In this document: positions 12,574 to 22,679 of the stretch, piece after piece
Position numbering within the stretch: position 1 is the first letter of the stretch
Layout of the letters: every line of letters begins with the position of its first letter
DNA from: Symsagittifera roscoffensis
Taxonomy: Eukaryota; Xenacoelomorpha; Acoela; Convolutidae
Reading direction: 5' to 3'
DNA: 64,000 nucleotides
NCBI RefSeq assembly: GCF_963678635.1
Contig: NC_087070.1
Span: 25,106,007-25,170,006, forward strand
Notes under the pieces: generated by a model
The model's database searches: none
What the model saw: only the letters and a program-made list of their open reading frames with translations
Told to the model about the DNA's origin: nothing
Translations under genes and position numbers: made by a program

Positions 12574-13619
12574 CAGCATCGCAACTAAAAAGAAGATTTG
12601 ACTAATCCAGGGGGATCCTGATAATAGTCAGAAAAGACACTTCGAGCAGAGACTCGAGCCCGATGTTTGTCAACGCAACAGGACAGTCAAGCCCGATTAT
12701 AGAAAAGAAATGATCTACTCCTGGAAGAGGGGTTTGATTAAGAACGAGGAGGAGGCCAAACCGATTTGTCCGAAGAAAACCATCTTCAAAAAAGAAGAGC
12801 TAAGAATGAAGGGACAATCCTTAACGAAACTCTTGAAATGAAAAATTGCAAGACCGACTCAACGATAAAAACATCCAATGGATCGATTTACCGACAAAGT
12901 GATATTGCGGAAACAAAAATCGAGCTCACGCCAAAATCAACCCAATACGCAAGCAAGAGCCAAGTGCCGAGCCGAGAAGAGGCTACAGAAAACTAGCTCA
13001 ACGGAGCAACTAAAAGAGATTGACTCCAAAGAGGGTTTTCAGCTGCAGTCGCAGCAAGCGGATTCTTTTTTCTCAATGAAAGATTTAAAAATAGCCAAAC
13101 GATAGTCACGTCCAGAAAAACCGAACCGAGTGAAGGTCTGCGGTAAAAAATAGCTAAACTGAACAAAAGAGGACCTACTCAACAAGCGGCTCTCAGAAGA
13201 AGTGGTACAAAAATTTAGATAATAAAAAAAGAAAACGTTGCAACAGCAGCCAATGAGCCAGTACCGCGGGAGCTGGAAAAGGATAAGGATAAGGTGGAAT
13301 CGGGACAAAGCTCAACTCCTCAAAAACCACAGAAGAGAAAAAATTGAAGAAGATGGACTTATCAACGAAACCAAAGCACATACTGGACACTTTTCAAAAT
13401 TGTGATTTATCGCCAGCCGAGTGGGAAAAATTGGCCGATCAAGTACTGAAAAGAGGGGACCAAAAAGTAGCAGACGAAGTTAGAGGAAGAAACCAACCAG
13501 CAAGCAAGAAGGACAAAAAATTCGATCTTCCAAAAGGTGCATCAGACGACTCAATTATGGAGGACACGGGTGTCAGGAGAAGCTCCAAAAAAATTGGATC
13601 ACAGACAATGTCTTTTTGA
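12574..13619 (+). pseudogene. Polar tail of the gypsy pol remnant
   Basis: Lys/Glu/Gln-rich frames at 12766-13105 and 13344-13619 follow the integrase in the same orientation. The last contains LSPAEWEKLADQVLKRGDQ, which could form a helix, and ends in TGA at about 13619. Position and composition suggest the integrase C-terminal extension of the same element; I cannot match it to a named domain. Confidence 0.5.
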
Positions 13620-15246
13620 TTCTTAATGTTGCCATTATATCAAATTATTGTCAAGACCACTGGACTGCAAACCGTCGGTTAGACGCTGAAGAACGCAGTC
13701 TGCCATTCAACTACACTGATATCAGCAGGACTTAGAGAAAACATTTGAACAAAAAATAGATACATTTAATTTTTTGGAAATTTAACAATAGTTTTATCTC
13801 GAGTCAGTCGCGTAGGTTATCACAAAGACCATGAAGTAAAAAAGCCAAAAAACCCAAAGTTATATAAGAGAGGTGTTAAAAACGTATATAACAAGATTTT
13901 AAGAATTAGACGCAAATTGCTAATGAAACGAACAAACAAATTTTTCTAAAAAAAACTGGATCACACAAACAATATATTTTTTTATTCTTAATATCAGAAA
14001 AAAATATCAATTTTGCCCAGACTATATTGAAAAAATGGTAAACCGCGAAGAAAATGCAGTAAGAGGTGGGACAATTACTTGAAAAAAAATATTTTTGCTC
14101 AAAAACTAAATCTAAAAAGATCTTAGGCATCGCCTGAAAAGTTAAGACATGATCCGGTGAAAACCACTCATTACATAGCCGAAATATTTTTAGAGCGACC
14201 AGAGGAAATGGATCAAATAAAAGCAACTGATTCAAGTTATGAGACAGATTGACAGATATTTGTGAGGAGATATAGTATCCCTAGCAGCTGCTTGTAATCC
14301 ACAGGCGGGGCTAGCAAAAGTACTTAGAAAATGTGCATGGCCCAACTAACGAGGTTTTTGTACGTACAGTCGTTGATTTGGCAGTCACGATAAATATTGA
14401 TCGTTAATCAAAACTGGCGACAACAAAATAATTCTCTAAGGAAACCTAGGCTAGATTAGATGTGTTCAACAAGGAATAAATTTGGAAAACTTTGCGAAAG
14501 AACAAGAAAAATCACAAGAACCATTACAGGCAAAGAAACCGTGCACAGCCGCATGCACAGTTGAAGCTCTTTAAAGAAACAATCGAGAGAAAGCAGATTG
14601 GTTGACATCCAATGAGAATCACAATTTCTGCCTCAGAGGAGATCTACTTAATTTATTCCACTGGCAAAAAAAACAGCCCACAACTTAAAATCAAAATAAT
14701 ACATATCTCAACACTCTGGTGTCTTTTTTCAGCTCAACTGGCACTCACCGTTCTGACTTTCGCATTTCTTGTGAATCAATATCTGAGTTTAACTTGTTTG
14801 GTGATATAGGTAGGAGGATATTTATTTTGAGGCTACTGCTATGTAAATACTTCCGTGCTACCAGGTTAGAGTTACTTGAGCGTTTTGAGTTGGCTATTGT
14901 AGAAAAAAAACATATTTGTTTCGCTCAGACGGATTGTTACGCTCAAGGTGGAAACAATTACCTCCGACAAACAGGTTTGAAGAGATGTCAGGATTGCCAT
15001 CACGATCATACGTCAGCCGGGTATCTGCCGTCCAAGAGATCGGGCGAATCATTTGGTTGATACAGAGTCCGATACCAAACTACCGTTACTGTTCGACATG
15101 CGTCATTCATTAGTTAAAGTATTAGCTCTTAATGTTCTATTTACAAGTTTTTAGTAAGCTTAATTTTCATGCTTTCTGTGACTTGATCTATCAAAAAACG
15201 TTGCGTTAAATTTGCAAACGCAGAGGAAAGACCGTGAAACCAATAC
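13620..15246. other. No confident gene; possible old LTR sequence
   Basis: Contains TATATAAGAGAGG near 13861 and a 113-codon plus frame at 14719-15060 with several Cys/His residues near its end, which I do not recognise. Immediately downstream of the gypsy remnant this could be degraded 3' LTR or host DNA. No matching left copy was found. Confidence 0.4.
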
Positions 15247-16174
15247 CCCGGGATGACCGAAACTTCTTATTATACAATTCCCATATATGAGAAACTTCTT
15301 GTCATACAATTCCATACAATGCCACACGTACAAAAAATTGTATGAAATCTCTATGATAAACATTTTTCCATAAATGAAAATTGTATGATAGGTGTTTTTC
15401 CATAAACCAAAAAGTTTCATTTTTTCTTTCTAAATTTATTTCTGAAAATTTTTGGGTTGTGTTTGCAGCCGAACACAAGTGACAAAGACCTTGGTTACTC
15501 AGAGCACCAAAGGTTGGACAGTCTTTGCATTTACAACGCGAGGAAAACGACCTGATTACGGCTGTCTTTCACAATTGTTATTATTTTAAAGCAACAAACT
15601 TTTTGTTTTTGGCAAAATTTTTTAATGGTGATTATTTTAAATTTTTGAATTTTAAAATTGTCAGACATTGATCAAGGCATATATAAACACCCCATACAAA
15701 TGAAATAAGAATTTTCAGCGTTTTTGAAGAAAAAAAATTAAGTCAAAAGAAAATAAAAAGCCAATATTATTGTAACCAGGACTACGTTATGCACACAAAA
15801 AATTAAATTTTGCAATCAAAAATTTTTTTCGAAAAATGTTTGTTTGCGTACGAAATTCGATTTGCGGTTGAAAAAAAAATTTGGGCCAAAATTTCAAAAT
15901 AACAAAAATTTTTTGTGTCACCATCAAAAAAATTCCAGTCATACAATTTCCATATATGGGAATTGTATGACAAGCATTTTTTCAAAAAAACGAAAACCTC
16001 GGTTTTTTTTACCAGACTGTTTTATTAGAATCAAACAGCCGCAGAAATAAGTTTGTATCTTTTTTCAACCATTTTTTAGAAATTGTATGAAAACTGTATG
16101 ACAAGCATTTTTCCACACACTTGATGTATGGAATTGAATGATAAGCATTTTTGGTGTATGGAGGTCAACCCGGG
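15247..16174. mobile_element. Foldback element with CCCGGG(A/T)TGACC ends
   Basis: The left end CCCGGGATGACC (15247-15258) is inverted at the right end as GGTCAACCCGGG (16163-16174). Both flanks then carry inverted blocks of CATACAATTCCCATA type together with the motif (T/A)TGA(T/C)AAGCATTTTT. The inner part is AT-rich with no coding frame. A half-copy of the family lies at 52336-52435. No clear target duplication is visible. It is probably a non-autonomous foldback/MITE-like DNA element. Confidence 0.7.
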
Positions 16175-16260
16175 ACGCGAGTGAAACAAAAGTTTGGTAT
16201 AAGTACCAACATCCAGTTTCAAGCGTTAATAATCGATTATATTATGATTTTAGTAACAGC

Positions 16261-17193
16261 CTCTAAAACCCGAGTCGAGATTTTTCACCTAATTTGAAGC
16301 AAGATTTGAGCGGTTTGAGCGGTTTTATAGACAATTACGCTCAAAATCTTGCTTCAAAATAAGCGGTTTGAGCGGTTTTTGAACGGTTTATCTAAAAAAA
16401 CCGCTCAAAAACCGCGCAAGATTTGAACGGTTTTGAGCGGTTTATCTATAAAAACCGCTCACAAACCGCGCAAGATTTGAGCGGTTTAACTAGAAAAACC
16501 GCTCAAAAACCGCTCAAATCTAGCGCGGTTTTTGAGCGTTTTTTTGGATAAACCGCTCAAAACCATTCAAATCTTGCGCGGTTTTCGAGTGGTTTTTTTA
16601 GATAAACCGCTCAAAAACCGTTCAAATCTAGCGCGCTTTTTGAGCGTTTTTTTGGATAAGCCGCTCAAAACCATTCAAATCTTGCGCGGTTTTTGAGCGG
16701 TTTTTTTAGATAAACCGTTCAAAAACCGCTCAAACCGCTCATTTTGTAGCAAGATTTTTTAGCGTAACTGTCCAAAAAAACCGTTCAAACCGCTCAAATT
16801 TTGAGTGGCTTTTTTTGAGCGTTTTTTTAATATATATATAAAAAAAATCGCTCATAGATATATACAAAGATACGTACATACATCTATACACACATTCCCA
16901 CACATTCCAGGCGTTTTTGTTGGTTTTAATCGGTTTTCTTTATAACACCGCTCAAAAACCGCTTAAAAACCGCTCAAATCTTGCTTGAAAAACCGTTCAA
17001 AAATCACCGCAAGAAATGAGCGGTTTTTGAGCGGTTTTATAAGCAAGATTTGAGCGGTTTGAGCGGTTTTTCTAAAAAAAAACCGCGCCCAAACCGCCAA
17101 AACCGCTCATACCGCTCAAATCTTGCTGGAAAACCGCTCAAACCGCCCATATCTTGAGCGATTTTTGAGCGGGATCTCGACCCGGGAATAGAG
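16261..17193. mobile_element. Foldback element made of GAGCGGTTT hairpins
   Basis: A roughly 930-bp inverted structure. The outer left end CTCTAAAACCCGAGTCGAGAT is mirrored on the right by ATCTCGACCCGGGAATAGAG. The interior is almost entirely GAGCGGTTT / AAACCGCTC modules separated by TATCTAAAA-type loops on the left and TTTTAGATA-type loops further right, so it can form many short hairpins inside one long imperfect palindrome. A TATATATA plus CATACA spacer lies at about 16830-16910. No ORF. A 12-base TTAATAATCGAT occurs on both sides (16226-16237 and 17216-17227). Confidence 0.75.
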
Positions 17194-17250
17194 AAAAAAA
17201 ATCTAGTTTAATTAATTAATAATCGATCTTAATTTCACTTTTTGATTTCC

Positions 17251-18039
17251 AATTATAATCAATTATAATACATTTTAATTGATTATATTGCTTATTGATC
17301 TATTTTTCGATACAAGTATAATCGTACAAATTTCTTATTCATATAATGCGCGCAAAAATCCATTACAATCGATTATAATCGATTATAATCCCGTTTGTTT
17401 GCCCATTTTGTCTCCGACCTTGCATCCGAATTCTTTATATTTTATGCTTTTTGTAGACATGGACTTATATGCAAAATGAGAGAAATGTTTTAAGCCTTTT
17501 CGAATAAACTTTTTTATTTTTTCATTTCTACAATGAAGTTGTTTCATGATGCAAATATTACGTTTGCTGAACCACTAAAATATCAGTACATTGCTTTAGT
17601 TTCAAGATTTACTCGGAAGAGTTATTATTCACATACCGCTGGAACCTTTCAACTAATACGAAAGGATCTCTATGAAACTTTTGATTCGTGGTAAGACTTT
17701 GCGCCCAGCTGAACCTAAGAGTGACCAGACATCTCGCGTTTTGAGATTTTGTTATAGACAGAAAAAATAAGCCGTAGGATATAATCAAATTTTATTTGTC
17801 AATTGGTGTATGAAATTTTCGTCAAAGTAAGAGAGTATAATCGACTATAATCTTTTATAATTGATTTAAAGTAAGTTTTGGATGAACTATAATCAATGAT
17901 AATTGATTATATTAGATTACAGTCTATTGGAAAATATCACGATTATAATCGATTATAAATCCTTCAAACAAATAGTTTTGGTAAAAATAACTAATTATAA
18001 TTGTCAAAAAATCATAAGAATAATCCGTTATAATCGATT
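17251..18039. repeat. Cluster of ATAATCGATTAT palindromes
   Basis: The self-complementary motif ATAATCGATTAT and one- or two-base variants recur at 17251-17290, 17365-17390 (two overlapping copies), 17835-17870, 17887-17914, 17941-17958 and 18027-18039, with another at 16230-16240 before the foldback. Between them is ordinary AT-rich DNA. Function unknown; it could be a relic of another foldback element or a cluster of protein-binding sites. Confidence 0.6.
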
Positions 18040-18050
18040 GCATACGAGTA

Positions 18051-19278
18051 ACCCTTCTCCAATACAGGTGTGAAATCATCCTGACCCTTCTACATACTGA
18101 CTCAAGCAGCCTGATACTCATCAATTTTGCTCATAAAGCTGTTTCATGGATTTTTAACCAACCAGTTGACACCCATCACGACGGCTCTTGGGAGCGCCTT
18201 GTATGTAATAGTGAACTACCGAATAAGAGTTTGGTACAATGTTCTGACTTCTCGCAGAGGCTTTAAATCAAAAGCCAATCAACCCTGCTCCAAAAGAGTG
18301 GTACCTTCTTCCATGGCCCACGGCTAAGTTGCATTATTAAAAAAAATGGATGCGCACCATCCACTGCCCAGAGCTAGCTAATCCAACGGACCGTTACACT
18401 CGATCCGGTGCTTCCGTTTATAGACGAAAACTCCAGACATAAACAAATCTCCGATCGGTTTGATCTAATGTCAACAAAGAATCTAGATGGGTTCTGCGTC
18501 GACTGAAACTCACCACTTAAACTTTAAATTTGTACCAAGTGCTTCTAATGGTTTTTTAATGGGTCTATTTTGCGATGAAACATTTACAACATTAGTTTAA
18601 AGTCCATTTTCTTACTGCTTTCTAGTACAAAATTCGTTTCCTGTTCCGAATCTTTTCCGAATCTGTTTATTGCATTGAGCTGCGGTTCTATTGTTTTTTT
18701 TTGTTATTTACTAATTAACCAGATTAAAATTCAATTTTTGAATAGTTTGACTACTTCATGTTTCGAGCTCTAAAAATTTCGAAATTAAGCTAATTTGTTG
18801 AAGATTTTGGGATTTACGAATATAACAGAAATTATTTCAATGTTTATGGCTGTGATGAAATGCAAAAATAGATCTCGGTTGATATGGTGACAATTATAGT
18901 TTAATAGTAACGAGTTTTGAACCTTTGAAACTCGTTCTAGCTGATCTCGAAACAGTCAGTCTTTTTGTTTTTGGATTGCAGTTTTTAAATTTACAGTTTT
19001 CCCCCACTTACCAAACATTTTAAAACTAAGGGCCCAGCTAAAACTGGAAAAACCTGTTTGATATTTTTTGAATTTGCTGGACTGATTCGGGTTTAAATGG
19101 GTAAATTCAAATATTTATAAAAAGGACTTTAAAAGATTCATGTTTCTCCCATGCTGTTCCCTCGATTAAACCCTTGATATCAGACTCGGCTGGATAATTT
19201 TCGAAAGTCAAAAAAATCTCAAAAGAAGGATAAATAATCGAAAAGATGACTTTTCTGAGTTCCTTTATTTTTTTAAGA
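18051..19278. other. No gene seen upstream of the 18-kb element
   Basis: A short plus frame at 18127-18327 and its neighbourhood (to about 18520) have a less AT-rich texture than the rest but no recognisable domain. The remainder up to the CAAT target site is AT-rich and featureless to me. Confidence 0.5.
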
Positions 19279-19282
19279 CAAT
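19279..19282. repeat. Target-site duplication CAAT, left
   Basis: CAAT directly precedes the 5' LTR and recurs directly after the 3' LTR at 37338-37341. Four bases fits Ty3/gypsy integration (4-6 bp) and shows that both outer ends come from one insertion event. Confidence 0.85.
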
Positions 19283-19692
19283 TGGAACCTGATCTAAACT
19301 ACATTTTATGATTGGATAAATTAGATATTTTACCACTGTAAAGTATTTAAAATTAACCAATCATGATCCATCTAACTAACAACCCACTTATTTGTAAGTG
19401 CTGAGATTACTTGTAATTTCAGCACCAGAGAGATTTGAATTTAACTTAGAAACTAGTTGCCTCTCCAAGAGAACTTCAGCAGCCGCAATAAACCAGTATA
19501 CCCTAGATCTATTGAGCCTAGCAGAGACTAGTTAAACAACCTGAGACTAGATAGTATAAGAGTAAGATTAGGATCGGTATTAGACTAAGAAGTTGCACGA
19601 ATCTATCCGGCCGAAAATAAGATAGCGTGACGAGCAGACGGTGTACCCCATCCGAAATTAGTCTATGAGTTAACCACATTGGTCCTAACTCA
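19283..19692 (+). repeat. 5' LTR (410 bp)
   Basis: Begins TGGAACCTGATC and ends CCTAACTCA (TG...CA). It aligns without gaps to 36928-37337 with four substitutions, at 19351, 19453, 19661 and 19680. An AATAAA lies at 19487-19492 and a TATAAG at 19555-19560, but this order (poly-A signal before TATA) is unusual, so neither assignment is firm. Confidence 0.95.
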
Positions 19693-19714
19693 TCTGATGC
19701 GACCATAAGTCTCG
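19693..19714 (+). promoter_or_regulatory. Candidate primer-binding site region (non-canonical)
   Basis: The sequence just inside the LTR reads TCTGATGCGACCATAAG. No TGG, the usual complement of tRNA CCA, starts here. GCGACC recalls the tRNA-Arg-type site TGGCGACC, but offset and imperfect. The primer is therefore unresolved; degradation or an internal-tRNA primer would both fit. Confidence 0.25.
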
Positions 19715-20942
19715 AACAAGACCTTAATAGCTTAGAATTAACCAAAAATAGATTAGAATTTAGACAAAACATTTTTAAAATGTTATACGACGATAATTTA
19801 ATCGAAATGTCTCTACGACTCAATAGATCAGAGCCAATATTCCGAACGATAATAGAACTACCCGGAATTGGAAGAAGACCTCGAACCAGAGACGACATAC
19901 GACAAAGTAGAAACTTACCAAATAGTTATATGATAGTACGGCAAAAGCCAACACAAACTTTTATATTTAGAATTTTATTAGCAATGAATTTAGATTTTCA
20001 TTTACAAACATAAAATCTTGAAGTCAATCTTCATAATCATTTCAGGCGCTAAACAGAACTATTAATATACAATAACGATTGATAAAAACACCTCAGATCG
20101 TTTTCCTAAAATTCTGCAGTATTATATAAAACATGTTTGAAAAATATTTATTGAAAATCAAAACAAAAATTAGTAGCATGACAATAAACTGTTAGTAATC
20201 ATAAAATCATCAGTTGTCCCAGCTTCATCACCTAAAACATAGCAGCAATCATAAGCTCACTAATATCATTAAAACACTAAATCTTTTTCTTAAACAAATT
20301 TAAACCATTTTAAACTTAAATTTACTTAATTTTAAAATCAGATCATCAAGGCTTATCCTTGGATCTTAATTGATTTTCTATTTAATTAAATTTAAAACTT
20401 GATTATCAAGGCCTATCCTTGGATCAAAAAGAACAATTTTGATCTCCCCCACCCACTTAGCTAGTGTCTAACGACCTCAAACGTCGATTCACTATCCAAC
20501 CCTTTCAAAAAACCCAAGACTAATAGAAATTTTTGAACAAAACTAATCATTCAAATTAGGATAAACAGTGAAGAACTTCGGTTATTCATCCTTCACTTGA
20601 ACCCTCCTCTTATCAGACCCAGGATAAATCTTAGACTTAGTAAGTTTAAAATAGTATCTAACGAACTACTCGCGTTCTAATTATACCTGAACCTTGTGGA
20701 TCGATTTACTATTCTCCAACCCTTGAACACAATCACTACCCCTAAGTAAGATTAAGTAAGTTAACACCTTAGCTTATACTAGCCACGAGAAATTAAAAAA
20801 TCATTCTTCGGAATCGATATACTTTTCTCTCCAACCCTGAACAAATAGACCCAGGTTAAGCTAACCAAAAAATCGTAAGGACTAACAGTTTAAGAAAATA
20901 GAAATCATCTAACAACTTTTTGCATCCGTCATCCTAAACCTT
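19715..20942 (+). promoter_or_regulatory. Long leader with repeated motifs and twin hairpins
   Basis: Two copies of ATCAAGG-C(T/C)TAT-CCTTGGAT at 20345-20364 and 20405-20424 lie exactly 60 bp apart, each able to fold into a 7-bp stem with one bulged G. Further on, ATCGATT(T/C)ACTAT...CCAACCCT-like text recurs near 20484, 20700 and 20815. The 19780-20013 frame is short and unrecognised. GTAAGT occurs near 20640 and 20757 and could act as a splice donor for downstream genes. The twin hairpins suggest an RNA packaging or dimerisation element by analogy; that is inference. Confidence 0.45.
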
Positions 20943-21409
20943 ATGTCATTTAAAAATCTAGGAAACAAACAAACAATCGTTTTACACAACTGTGAAATAG
21001 ATAACAAAAAATACGACCTTGTAATCACACCTCATACACAAACAATTGGATATATTAGAACAAAACGACAAACACTAAAAAAGAAAATAATAACCAAAAA
21101 AGACAAATAACACGAAAAAGATTTTCCAAAAATAGAAACGCATTTTCAGAATCAGAAGCCAGCAATTTAGACGAACTTTATAAATTAAAAGAACCCATTG
21201 ATAAAAATTGCCCCATTCATGATCAATTATATTTTTCCGACTCAGAAACAACTTCAAATTCATCAAAAAGAGGAAAAAGAAGAATAAAAAAGCAATATAA
21301 ACACAAACCAGTACACTTGTATAACTGGAATCAGCCAATTAGACACATCGATAATTACCTATTAACAGTCATTAAACGAAAAAATGAGCCAAAAACACAC
21401 TCCAAGTGA
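20943..21409 (+). pseudogene. Small basic gene upstream of gag (one frameshift)
   Basis: An ATG at 20943 opens a frame that ends at TAA 21108-21110. A different frame is open through the same area and continues to TGA 21407-21409. Together they would encode roughly 155 residues: an N-terminal part with Lys/Thr-rich end (TKRQTLKKKII), a Ser/acidic stretch (FSESEASNLDELYK), then the arginine/lysine-rich KRGKRRIKKQYKHK and a short tail. The end overlaps the next ATG (21384) by 26 nt. The basic block resembles a nuclear-localisation or RNA-binding motif, so a regulatory role like those of complex retroviruses is conceivable but unproven. One indel near 21100 breaks it in this copy. Confidence 0.5.
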
Positions 21410-22664
21410 AAATAGTCCAGATGATGACGATATCTACCCCTTCCTCGTAGATGCACCCGATAATAGAGGACAACACGATCTTTGCAAGAATTTCCTCCTA
21501 AATTTGTTTGAACCCGGAATCAGCCCATGTAAAGCAGAGTTCCCAGATGTAAAAATCAAAAGACAAATTATTGATCACTATCTGAAATATATATGTAATT
21601 TAACACAACAATACGGAATTTACACCATAGAATTCAGTACACCAAACCCGAATCACCGCAGATATGTAATTCAAACAGACGATCTTGACTTAGAATTTTC
21701 AAAAGTATTCTTAGAATATATAAAAAGCATACAATATCATAACTCACAAAGAGCAAACTCCATATTCACTAATGAAGTTTTTGCAATAATATATAGTTAT
21801 ATTTCAATATTAGAAAACGAAACCCCAATCTCAAATGTCTCACCGACAGAGACATCCAAACATATAAGGGTACGACATGAAATCACACTATTTTCAACTT
21901 TCCTACATATAATTAAAGAAAATTTCACTAAAGATGAAGTTTCACAACATACAAAACATGACTTACAAAAAATTTTGGCATGGTTTATAATAGATTATTT
22001 CACACATAATATAGATTTAATTTCACAAGCAAGAAAAAACTTTAGACCTCAAAATTCAAACGATGATACCGCCATCACAGAACAATCAGACTACATTTGG
22101 GACCCCGAAGGGTCTCATTATGCATTCATAAATATCCCACAATCAATCTCAAGTCAAGCAATAAGTACAATATCTTATGCAAGAGATTATGTAAAAATAG
22201 TGCCATTAACCATTGATGCAACACCATTAAACTACAATACATTTTTACGTGATACGCGAAATAACAGTTTAAATTCGACCGTCATACACAATGAAAACCT
22301 TGATGGAACTAGGAATCTCACTCAACAAGATATTCAGACACCATCACACTTCATAAATGAAGAAATCGTCCAAACAACAACAACTACACAACAAAGTATT
22401 TCACCGATACGTCCAAATTTAACAACACCAAGAAATACAAACACTTCACTAGCACAGGTAACCTTACAATCAACCGTTAAACCTTCGGTTGCTCCAAAAT
22501 ATTCACAAATGGATTATCAAACATATAGACCCATGACAATACCGTCAAAAACACGCAGAACATTCACAAGAAACACTTTTGCGGAACACAATTATAATTA
22601 CACACATTCATCAAAAACAAACTATCCCCCACAAAAAAATAATAATAATCAGATAATATCTTAA
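21384..22664 (+). CDS. Intact 426-aa ORF of unknown function, upstream of gag
   Basis: An uninterrupted ATG-to-TAA frame, the longest intact one in the element's 5' half. The N-terminus is acidic (SPDDDDIYPFL). Residues about 30-220 look globular and helical (CKNFLLNLFEPG, IKRQIIDHYLKYICNL, FSTFLHIIKENF, LQKILAWFIIDYF). From about 290 it becomes Thr/Asn/Gln-rich and disordered, with a basic patch TRRTFTRNTF near 390. There is no CCHC, no gag major-homology-like block and no enzyme motif. Gag follows 15 nt downstream in the same frame after a single TAA, so this could be a separate capsid-associated protein or an upstream part of a gag precursor. It is intact while gag and pol carry several lesions. 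Confidence 0.75.
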   Translation: MSQKHTPSENSPDDDDIYPFLVDAPDNRGQHDLCKNFLLNLFEPGISPCKAEFPDVKIKRQIIDHYLKYICNLTQQYGIYTIEFSTPNPNHRRYVIQTDDLDLEFSKVFLEYIKSIQYHNSQRANSIFTNEVFAIIYSYISILENETPISNVSPTETSKHIRVRHEITLFSTFLHIIKENFTKDEVSQHTKHDLQKILAWFIIDYFTHNIDLISQARKNFRPQNSNDDTAITEQSDYIWDPEGSHYAFINIPQSISSQAISTISYARDYVKIVPLTIDATPLNYNTFLRDTRNNSLNSTVIHNENLDGTRNLTQQDIQTPSHFINEEIVQTTTTTQQSISPIRPNLTTPRNTNTSLAQVTLQSTVKPSVAPKYSQMDYQTYRPMTIPSKTRRTFTRNTFAEHNYNYTHSSKTNYPPQKNNNNQIIS

Positions 22665-22679
22665 TATTGGGATAATCCA

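Larger units (their letters stand above)
10014..13619 (+). mobile_element. Decayed Ty3/gypsy retrotransposon (pol remnant)
   Basis: Collinear Ty3/gypsy pol debris: RT connection, RNase H, integrase zinc region, integrase core, then a polar C-terminal tail. Many stops and frameshifts interrupt it, and the RT catalytic core, protease and gag are missing upstream. No LTR pair was found; TATATAAGAGAGG near 13861 could belong to an old 3' LTR but has no partner. It is clearly much older than the 18-kb element at 19283 and belongs to a different gypsy lineage, judged by its integrase text. Confidence 0.85.

Noticed and set aside
16261-17193. CRISPR-like regular repeats
   Set aside because: Repeats are inverted as well as direct, with no unique spacers, in a eukaryotic context; a foldback structure explains them.
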